Shown: positions 1-4,754 of the stretch, piece after piece
Layout: every line of letters starts with the position of its first letter
Position numbering within the stretch: position 1 is the stretch's first letter
Assembly (NCBI GenBank): GCA_002299975.1
Contig: DBOT01000015.1
Location: 297-5,577 of the forward strand
Length of the DNA stretch: 5,281 nucleotides
Reading direction: 5' to 3'
Source: Lactobacillaceae bacterium UBA639
GTDB taxonomy: Bacteria > Bacillota > Bacilli > Lactobacillales > Lactobacillaceae
Notes under the pieces: generated by a model
What the model saw: only the letters and a program-made list of their open reading frames with translations
Told to the model about the DNA's origin: nothing
Database searches by the model: none
Translations under genes and position numbers: made by a program

Positions 1-753
1 TTATTCTTCTTCGTCGTCATCATCGTCATCTGGCAAAATCCCAGTTTCGTAGATGTCGGCAACGTCATCGTTAGCAGTCAATTCATCAATTAAGTGCCGG
101 TATTGCTTAACCTTGTCTTCAGGAACGGCGGTCCGGTTTTGTGGGATCATCGTTACTTCAGCAGTATCCAGTTCGTAACCCTTACCTTGAAGAGCGTCAC
201 GGACACTAGCCATGTTGCTTGGGTCGGTGAAGATTTGGAACTTTTCGTCACTGGCCTTCATGTCATCGGCACCAGCATCCAAGGCGTCCATCAACATGTC
301 GTCTTCACTGGTATCCAGACCGTCACGAAGAATTTCGATCAAGCCCTTACGATCAAACATGTAGGAAACGGAACCACTAGCACCAAGGGAACCGCCAGAG
401 TGACTGAAGGCGGAACGAACAGCGGAGGCCGTCCGGTTCTTGTTATCAGTCAGTGCGGAAACCATAACGGCAACACCACCCGGAGCGTAACCTTCGTAAG
501 TTACTTCTTCGAACTTGGCACCACCAATACCAGAAGCCTTAGCAATGGCCCGGTCGATGTTCTTCTTTGGCATGTTAGCCGCATGTGCCTTGTCAATTAC
601 CAAACGCAGTTGAGCGTTGTTCGCTGGATCAGGATCACCTGCTTTAGCTGCTTGGTACAAATCACGTGAGATCTTTTGGAAAATCTTACCACGCTTAGCA
701 TCTTGGGCGTTCTTCCGCCCTTGAATGTTATGCCATTTTGAATGTCCTGACAT
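1..753 (-). CDS. yebC: YebC/TACO1 family protein (YebC-type, 250 aa)
   Basis: Complete gene, ATG to TAA, with its stop on the first bases of the window. The N-terminus reads [20 protein letters not shown], the hallmark of the YebC/PmpR/TACO1 family and closer to the B. subtilis YrbC (YebC) branch than to the YeeI (YebC2) branch, which lacks the GHSKW opening. Further family blocks are visible: [21 protein letters not shown] (residues about 50-69), [13 protein letters not shown] (about 86-98), and [21 protein letters not shown] (about 104-124). Length is close to the usual 240-250. The family is cytosolic. It has long been annotated as a DNA-binding regulator; work on TACO1 and bacterial homologues points to relief of ribosome stalling, so the 'transcriptional regulator' label should be read with care. 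A strong ribosome site (AAGAGGAG, about 762-769) precedes the ATG. The protein ends in nine consecutive acidic residues. The family call is very secure; the molecular role in this organism is not shown. Confidence 0.96.
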   Translation of the reverse strand: MSGHSKWHNIQGRKNAQDAKRGKIFQKISRDLYQAAKAGDPDPANNAQLRLVIDKAHAANMPKKNIDRAIAKASGIGGAKFEEVTYEGYAPGGVAVMVSALTDNKNRTASAVRSAFSHSGGSLGASGSVSYMFDRKGLIEILRDGLDTSEDDMLMDALDAGADDMKASDEKFQIFTDPSNMASVRDALQGKGYELDTAEVTMIPQNRTAVPEDKVKQYRHLIDELTANDDVADIYETGILPDDDDDDEEE

Positions 754-794
754 TACTGACTCCTCTTTTCTTAATTAATGTGATAAACAGATAA

Positions 795-823
795 ATTTTA
801 GCAAAGTTTAGCGATTAATTCAA
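795..823 (-). promoter_or_regulatory. Putative sigma-A promoter of yebC
   Basis: On the minus strand TTGAAT (818-823) and TAAAAT (795-800) are separated by exactly 17 bases, a good match to the TTGACA/TATAAT consensus. The promoter begins three bases past the stop of the upstream membrane-protein gene and gives a 5' leader of roughly 35 bases before the yebC ATG. No terminator-like hairpin lies between the membrane-protein gene and yebC, so read-through transcription from ccpA could also reach yebC. Confidence 0.65.
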
Positions 824-825
824 GG

Positions 826-1683
826 TCAACGACGGGAAAGCAAGCGGCGGCCAAAGATTCGCCAAATCAACAAGATAATGGTAACCACCAGAACGAGGCC
901 GATGGTAGTGAATGCCGTCCGCATGAAATCAGTCGCCAGCTGCGCCACGAAGGCGGTGTAGTCTGGCTGATCGGCCGCCAGCTGTGGGGCTAGCTTACCA
1001 ACAAAGCCACATAAGGCCCCGTCAACCACAACCGTCCAAATCCCCATCCAGCTGAAGCTCTGGGCAAAGTGGCGACCAAAAACAGCTAGGACTGCTAACA
1101 CCGCCAGGCCAATCCCGGTCACCATAAAGATCTCGTTGACCACCACCTTGGCCAGGTGAATGCCGTTGGCCAGGTTCTCCACAGCCGGGGTGTTCAGCTG
1201 ACTGTTAACCACGCTATTGACGTTCTGACTCAGGGCTGATGAAGCAGCACTCCCCACGCCGGCAAGGCCGTATTGGGCCAGCTGACTGTCAGCCGCGGCC
1301 CCGGCACGCTGGGTTACCCGACTGAGGTCCAGGTGGATATTTTTACCAGCATAGACCTGGTTGACCGCTTGATTAAGCAAACGATCGGTATCCTTATCGG
1401 TTAGAATTGAGGTTGGCACCCCGTAGCGTTCGAAAGCACCGTTGACCTGATCAGTAATCGTTGTCTCCACCACTGAATTATGAACTTCATGAAGAACAAA
1501 CTTCGGGCTGAGGATGGTCGCATTTAAGACCGTACTCAGTACGAACAGGATTAAGAAGATCGTTCCCCAAAAGTTAAAGAAGTGGTGGCTGCGCTCTACT
1601 ACCGGTTCCGGATCGGCAGCCGGGGCCGGGTGCTCTTTTTCGGCGGCCTCCCGCTGGGCCCGGATTTCACTTCGTGTTGTCAA
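826..1683 (-). CDS. Uncharacterised multi-pass membrane protein downstream of ccpA (285 aa)
   Basis: I do not recognise a named family. The protein has a charged, Pro/Ala/Glu-rich cytosolic N-terminus (residues 1-33). A first hydrophobic helix follows (about 38-58, FWGTIFLILFVLSTVLNATI). Next is a polar segment of about 120 residues (60-178) rich in Ala, Ser, Asn, Gln and Val, probably outside the membrane. Two or three more hydrophobic stretches come after (about 182-202, 210-228 and 256-275), and the end is basic (FGRRLLSRR), consistent with a cytosolic C-terminus. No catalytic motif or lipobox is visible. The start is TTG at 1681-1683, six bases after the ccpA TAA and in the same frame, with no convincing Shine-Dalgarno. 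No ATG occurs before residue 187, which would cut off the first helix, so TTG is the best choice. Translation probably depends on ribosomes finishing ccpA. The gene looks GC-richer than ytxH/ytxG. It is a real gene on length, frame integrity and membrane topology, but the function is unknown. Confidence 0.85.
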   Translation of the reverse strand: MTTRSEIRAQREAAEKEHPAPAADPEPVVERSHHFFNFWGTIFLILFVLSTVLNATILSPKFVLHEVHNSVVETTITDQVNGAFERYGVPTSILTDKDTDRLLNQAVNQVYAGKNIHLDLSRVTQRAGAAADSQLAQYGLAGVGSAASSALSQNVNSVVNSQLNTPAVENLANGIHLAKVVVNEIFMVTGIGLAVLAVLAVFGRHFAQSFSWMGIWTVVVDGALCGFVGKLAPQLAADQPDYTAFVAQLATDFMRTAFTTIGLVLVVTIILLIWRIFGRRLLSRR

Positions 1684-1689
1684 AGTAAT

Positions 1690-2697
1690 TTACCGCGTTG
1701 ATTGCCGCTGTGCAAAGCCGTGGTCTAAGATGACGTCCTTCTCATCCGCAGTGGAATCTTTGCCATCCATCAACTTAGTCAACAGGCGCATCGCAATCGC
1801 ACCAATATCATACAGGGGTTGGGTGATCGAGGAAATCGTTGGCCGGGAGATCTTGGTGTAGGTGGTGTCGTTTGAGGAGATGATCTCAAAGTCATCAGGA
1901 ACCTTGACCCCATTGTCGGTCAAACCGTTCAACAGGCCGACTGCCAAATTATCGTTGCTGACATAGGCAGCCTTGACGCCAGCTTCCACCAGCTTCTTCG
2001 CCTGGTCATAACTGCTTTGGTAGGTTCCATCGGTTTCCACGACCAGCTGGTCATCAAAGTCCACGTGCCGTTCTGCTAGGGCGGCCTTGTAACCAGACAG
2101 CCGGTCATTACTGTTGATAACGTACTTCAGCGGACCGGTGACAAAGGCAACGTGATCCTTGGCGTTATCCAAGAGTTTCAGCGTTGCTTCCTTAGCAGCA
2201 TTCTCATAGTCAATCCGGACAGTTGCTAGTTCATCATCATTGATAACAGAACCGGCAACTACTACCGGCGTATTACTGCTCTTCAGTTCATCACGCAGTT
2301 CGTCTGGCATGCTGTAGCCCATGAAGATAATTCCATCGACCTGCTTAGCCAGCAGGTTCCGAACCACCTTGAGGACCTTTTCATCATCGTTATCGGAATT
2401 GGTCAGGATGATGTTGTACTTGTACATTGAGGCAATATCATCGATTCCCAAAGCCAGGTCCGCAAAGTAAGGATTAGTGATGCGGGGAATGATAACCCCA
2501 ACCGTAGTGGTCTTCTTGGAAGCCAAGCCACGAGCAACTGCGTTTGGCCGGTAGTTCAACCGCTTGATGACATCCATCACCTTTTGGCGGGTAGCTGGCT
2601 TAACGTTAGGATTACCATTGACAACCCGTGAAACAGTTGCCATCGAAACCCGTGCTTCACGTGCTACGGTGTAAATTGTTACTGATTGTTTCTCCAT
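1690..2697 (-). CDS. ccpA: Catabolite control protein A, LacI-family regulator (335 aa)
   Basis: Global regulator of carbon catabolite repression and activation in Firmicutes. With HPr-Ser46-P as corepressor it binds cre operators to repress alternative sugar genes and activate overflow metabolism. Visible features: a LacI helix-turn-helix at residues about 6-26 (VAREARVSMATVSRVVNG); a hinge helix at about 50-60 (RPNAVARGLAS); the linker KKTTTVGVIIPRITNPYFA; and a periplasmic-binding-protein-like core to the end. QPLYDIGAIAMRLLTKLM (293-310) matches the conserved CcpA stretch that forms part of the HPr-Ser-P interface, with Tyr296, Asp297 and Arg304 kept, and the C-terminus RQSTR is typical. 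This block separates CcpA from other LacI members. Length is normal (about 330-335). ATG at 2695-2697 has an AAGGG ribosome site seven bases upstream. Odd point: residue 10 is Thr where the family almost always has Asp (YDVA). It has its own promoter and a cre, and a membrane-protein gene follows directly. Confidence 0.97.
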   Translation of the reverse strand: MEKQSVTIYTVAREARVSMATVSRVVNGNPNVKPATRQKVMDVIKRLNYRPNAVARGLASKKTTTVGVIIPRITNPYFADLALGIDDIASMYKYNIILTNSDNDDEKVLKVVRNLLAKQVDGIIFMGYSMPDELRDELKSSNTPVVVAGSVINDDELATVRIDYENAAKEATLKLLDNAKDHVAFVTGPLKYVINSNDRLSGYKAALAERHVDFDDQLVVETDGTYQSSYDQAKKLVEAGVKAAYVSNDNLAVGLLNGLTDNGVKVPDDFEIISSNDTTYTKISRPTISSITQPLYDIGAIAMRLLTKLMDGKDSTADEKDVILDHGFAQRQSTR

Positions 2698-2727
2698 AAG
2701 ATAGCCCTTTCTTTACTGATCTTGTCT

Positions 2728-2746
2728 GTTTTCATAGTTTTTCATA
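2728..2746 (-). repeat. Direct repeat TATGAAAA(A)AC in the ccpA leader
   Basis: In the minus-strand leader of ccpA, TATGAAAAAC (2737-2746) is followed at once by TATGAAAAC (2728-2736). The unit lies just past the predicted transcription start (about 2748), in the region that becomes the 5' untranslated mRNA. It could be an accident of AT-rich sequence. No function is assigned. Confidence 0.5.
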
Positions 2747-2754
2747 ACTTTACT

Positions 2755-2783
2755 AATATAGCAGATCATCCCCAAAATGGCAA
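2755..2783 (-). promoter_or_regulatory. Sigma-A promoter of ccpA with extended -10
   Basis: On the minus strand TTGCCA (2778-2783) and TATATT (2755-2760) are 17 bases apart, and a TG dinucleotide at 2762-2763 supplies an extended -10 (TGCTATATT). Transcription should begin near 2748, giving a leader of about 50 bases. The cre site overlaps the -35 box, so CcpA bound there would compete with RNA polymerase. Confidence 0.75.
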
Positions 2784-2793
2784 ACGTTTTCAA
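2779..2793 (-). promoter_or_regulatory. cre operator (CcpA binding site) for ccpA autoregulation
   Basis: Minus-strand TTGAAAACGTTTGCC matches the cre consensus WTGNAARCGNWWNCA at every position but the last (C for A), and has the central AAACGTTT palindrome typical of cre sites. It covers most of the -35 box (2778-2783) of the ccpA promoter and starts right after the U-tract of the upstream terminator. Position and match together argue for negative autoregulation by CcpA. Autoregulation of ccpA through a cre is known in several lactic acid bacteria; here it is inferred from sequence. Confidence 0.75.
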
Positions 2794-2794
2794 C

Positions 2795-2842
2795 AAAAAA
2801 ATAGCAACCAACCACCTTTTTACTAAGGAGTTGTTTGCTATT
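2795..2842 (-). terminator. Rho-independent terminator of ytxG-ytxH
   Basis: In the minus-strand RNA the arm 2825-2841 pairs with 2801-2818. There are seven base pairs (AUAGCAA with UUGCUAU), one mismatch, five pairs including a G-U, a one-base bulge and four more pairs, closing on a six-base loop (2819-2824). A run of U follows at once (2795-2800, plus the paired base at 2801). It begins about 12 bases past the ytxH stop. There is no comparable T-run on the plus-strand side, so it works in one direction and insulates ccpA from ytxGH transcription. Confidence 0.88.
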
Positions 2843-2853
2843 AGTATGCTTAC

Positions 2854-3291
2854 TTATTTAGTATCTTTTTTATCTTCAGCTTTATTATCAGTAGCATCGA
2901 TTACGATGTCGTCGTCAACAACTGGATCATCGTTGTCATCCGGATGAGCGGCAGCAGCAAGTTCCCGCCGGATGTCTGCCGTCTCTTGATCAAAATCATC
3001 GTTAGTCAATCGATCAGCAAGGTGACTAGCCTTTTGCTTAGCCTTATCCTTGGCACCCTTAACACCATCAACAACCCCGCTAAACCGATCCGTAGCTTCC
3101 GTTTCAGCCAGCTTAGCATCAACAATGTCGAGCGCATCCAAGGCGTAGTCAGTTGTCCAGTCGGCCAAGTCGGTCGCCGTTTCATTAACCCGTTGCTTCA
3201 ATACTGCTTTCTTTTCATTAGGCAAAATCTTCCAGGCCGCAGCAGTTGCTACACTACCCAGGAGTGCGCCGATTAATACTTTCTTACTCAT
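2854..3291 (-). CDS. ytxH: YtxH domain membrane-anchored protein (145 aa)
   Basis: Small protein of the YtxH (gas-vesicle/general-stress-protein-like) family: a short N-terminal glycine/alanine-rich hydrophobic segment (residues about 4-19, KVLIGALLGSVATAAA) then a long charged helical stretch. The tail (about 116-145) is very acidic and low complexity (HPDDNDDPVVDDD). It probably sits at the cytoplasmic membrane with the charged part in the cytosol; biochemical function is unknown, and in Bacillus relatives belong to a stress-induced operon. I place the start at ATG 3289-3291, not at the in-frame ATG 18 codons upstream: the downstream choice puts the hydrophobic anchor right at the N-terminus as usual for the family, and has a ribosome site (AAGGGAG, about 3301-3307) at proper spacing. 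With this start it overlaps the end of ytxG by 8 bases, indicating translational coupling. Confidence 0.85.
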   Translation of the reverse strand: MSKKVLIGALLGSVATAAAWKILPNEKKAVLKQRVNETATDLADWTTDYALDALDIVDAKLAETEATDRFSGVVDGVKGAKDKAKQKASHLADRLTNDDFDQETADIRRELAAAAHPDDNDDPVVDDDIVIDATDNKAEDKKDTK

Positions 3292-3724
3292 CTGTCTCGA
3301 CTCCCTTCTTATCTGCGCGCCGTTTTCTGAACCGCGTAATACCACTCATAACGGCAGCCTTACCAGCCGTCTTCAACAGGTTCATCCCTAATTGGGTTTT
3401 CTCCCGCCGCGCGTTGACCTTTTCCGTCACCTCATGAAGGCTGTCGTTAATATCAATCACGCTTTGACTGACATCCGCAACCGCCTTAACAGCTGGGTCA
3501 AGCTGGCTAGACTTCTTATTGATATCTTCTAGCAGGGAATTGGTGTTGCCAAGGACATCCTCGACTTCCTTGCTCAAGTTATCCATATCACGCGTCAAAA
3601 GCGTGATGCTGGCGTTGGTTTCCTTCATCGTCTTGGTCAGCTGGTTTAACACAACACAGGCAAATACAACCAGGATCAAAAATGCAATGGCGGCAATCAA
3701 GCCGGCTAATTGTCCAAAAGTCAT
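3284..3724 (-). CDS. ytxG: DUF948 (YtxG-like) membrane/coiled-coil protein (146 aa)
   Basis: Small DUF948-type protein: one N-terminal transmembrane helix (residues about 5-26, QLAGLIAAIAFLILVVFACV), a long heptad-like amphipathic region (about 28-105, with repeated L/I/V spacing and many Asp, Glu, Lys and Asn) likely to form coiled coil, then a basic end (RFRKRRADKK) and an acidic tip. The arrangement resembles methyl-accepting/laminin-like coiled-coil segments without any signalling motif. Biochemical function is unknown. The ATG at 3722-3724 has a strong ribosome site (AAAGGAGGGG). Pairing with a YtxH gene in the same transcript, as in the B. subtilis ytxG-ytxH operon near ccpA, supports the family call; the symbol is given by analogy. 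Confidence 0.85.
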   Translation of the reverse strand: MTFGQLAGLIAAIAFLILVVFACVVLNQLTKTMKETNASITLLTRDMDNLSKEVEDVLGNTNSLLEDINKKSSQLDPAVKAVADVSQSVIDINDSLHEVTEKVNARREKTQLGMNLLKTAGKAAVMSGITRFRKRRADKKGVETDE

Positions 3725-3775
3725 CGTACCCCTCCTTTTTAACTAAGTGGTCATCTATATGAGTTATTCACGATT

Positions 3776-3805
3776 AGAATATCACAAAACAGCCCCAAAC
3801 AACAA
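3776..3805 (-). promoter_or_regulatory. Putative promoter of ytxG-ytxH
   Basis: Minus-strand TTGTTG (3800-3805) and TATTCT (3776-3781) are 18 bases apart, with a TG at 3783-3784 forming an extended -10 (TGATATTCT). The start would lie near 3770, leaving a leader of about 45 bases. The match is moderate: the -35 box is weak, partly compensated by the TG. An 8-base palindrome ACAATTGT (3802-3809) overlaps the -35 box. Confidence 0.5.
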
Positions 3806-3813
3806 TTGTCCTA

Positions 3814-3843
3814 TCGACATTTTACGGCATTCACTGTTAAAAT
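3814..3843 (+). promoter_or_regulatory. Putative promoter of the mscS-HAD unit
   Basis: Plus-strand TCGACA (3814-3819, one change from TTGACA) and TAAAAT (3838-3843) are 18 bases apart, with TG at 3835-3836 giving an extended -10 (TGTTAAAAT). Transcription should begin near 3850, leaving a short leader that ends in the ribosome site GAGGAGG (3860-3866). Its -35 box is only eight bases from that of the divergent ytxG promoter. Confidence 0.55.
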
Positions 3844-3859
3844 TGACCTAATTATTAAC
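3836..3859 (+). repeat. Imperfect inverted repeat over the mscS -10/start region
   Basis: GTTAAAATT (3836-3844) and AATTATTAAC (3850-3859) are inverted copies differing by one extra base, with a five-base centre. The repeat covers the predicted -10 box and transcription start and ends just before the ribosome site. It could be an operator for an unidentified regulator. AT-rich sequence makes chance a real alternative. Confidence 0.4.
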
Positions 3860-3875
3860 GAGGAGGAAAGATAAT

Positions 3876-4754
3876 ATGGTCATCGCTGCCAGCTATGCCC
3901 AGTTTAATAAGCAAATCGAGGAGGTCCGCAAGGCATTCACCGACCTGTCCTGGCACCAGATCCTCCAGCAATGCCTGAACAAACTCCTACTGATCCTGTT
4001 GACATTCCTGCTTTTTGCGGTCATCTTGTGGCTCGGACGCCGCATCATTGACCACCTATTCTTGGAGTCCAATAAGTACCAACTGCTGAAGAACAGTAAC
4101 CGGTTAGCCACCATTCGGGCCCTGACCCTTAACATCTACCGCTACACCTGTTATTTCTTCTTCCTGTACGCCCTCCTTTCCGAGATCGGCGTCCCAGTTG
4201 GTACCCTGATTGCCGGGGCCGGGATCTTCAGTATTGCCCTCGGGCTGGGGGCCCAGGGATTTGTCAGCGACCTGGTCAACGGCTTTTTCATCCTACTCGA
4301 GCAACAGCTTGACGTGGGCGACATTGTTGAAGTTGACAATATCAAGGGAACCGTTACTGCACTGGGCATCCGGACAACCAAGGTCACCAGCGCGGACGGA
4401 ACCCTCAATTACATCCCCAACCGCAACATCACCATCGTGCGCAACTTCTCACGCAATGATATGGTGGCCAATGTCGATATCTACATCGCCCCCAACGCAG
4501 TCATCTCCGAAGTCAAGGAGACGGTGATGACGGTCAACAAGAAACTCATCGCTACTACCCCGGAGCTGCGCGATCAACCCGTGATCGTGGGCCCCGTCAC
4601 GGTAGGAACCCAGCTGGCCTTCCGAGTGACTATCACCGTCGCCAACGGTAGTCAGTCCCGGGTCTCCAGTAAGTTCTTAGCTGCCTACCTGCAGGCCCTG
4701 CACGCCAAAAACATTCCATTATCATGGGAGGGAAATCATCACAATGACCATTAA
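3876..4754 (+). CDS. MscS-family small-conductance mechanosensitive channel (292 aa)
   Basis: Cytoplasmic-membrane channel that opens under membrane tension and releases solutes after hypo-osmotic shock. A short N-terminal helix is followed by hydrophobic helices at about 36-54 and 88-102 and the pore-lining third helix from about 106. The MscS signature is clear: AGAGIFSIALGLGAQGFVSD (113-132) with the Gly/Ala packing of the pore helix, then LVNGFFILLEQQLDVGDIVE (133-152) leading into the beta domain (about 145-192, with GTVTALGIRTTKV and YIPNRNI). The alpha/beta C-terminal domain runs from about 195 to 285. Length (about 290) matches compact MscS and B. subtilis YkuT-type channels. ATG at 3876 has GAGGAGG nine bases upstream. 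The 3' end overlaps the next gene by 11 bases, so the two are translated from one mRNA. GC content and codon choice (CTG, ACC, GTC) look richer than in the ytxGH genes. The family is secure; ion preference and gating threshold are not readable. Confidence 0.94.
   Translation: MVIAASYAQFNKQIEEVRKAFTDLSWHQILQQCLNKLLLILLTFLLFAVILWLGRRIIDHLFLESNKYQLLKNSNRLATIRALTLNIYRYTCYFFFLYALLSEIGVPVGTLIAGAGIFSIALGLGAQGFVSDLVNGFFILLEQQLDVGDIVEVDNIKGTVTALGIRTTKVTSADGTLNYIPNRNITIVRNFSRNDMVANVDIYIAPNAVISEVKETVMTVNKKLIATTPELRDQPVIVGPVTVGTQLAFRVTITVANGSQSRVSSKFLAAYLQALHAKNIPLSWEGNHHNDH

Noticed and set aside
94..669. 191-codon open frame on the plus strand opposite yebC
   Set aside because: It lies entirely within the conserved yebC gene, has no ribosome site, and its translation shows no recognisable domain; it is a shadow of the yebC codon pattern.
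754..825. Possible terminator between the membrane-protein gene and yebC
   Set aside because: Only a short direct repeat (GCTAAA twice) is present; no stable GC-containing hairpin followed by a T-run is found.
1514..1861. 115-codon plus-strand frame spanning the ccpA/membrane-protein junction
   Set aside because: It runs antisense to two well-supported genes and has no ribosome site or recognisable content.
3292..3345. 18-residue N-terminal extension of YtxH from an upstream in-frame ATG
   Set aside because: The extension lies inside the ytxG coding region, would bury the N-terminal hydrophobic anchor, and the internal ATG at 3289-3291 has a well-spaced ribosome site.
4210..4527. 105-codon plus-strand frame inside the mscS gene
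   Set aside because: It is a +1/+2 shadow of the MscS signature region; the MscS frame carries unmistakable family motifs.
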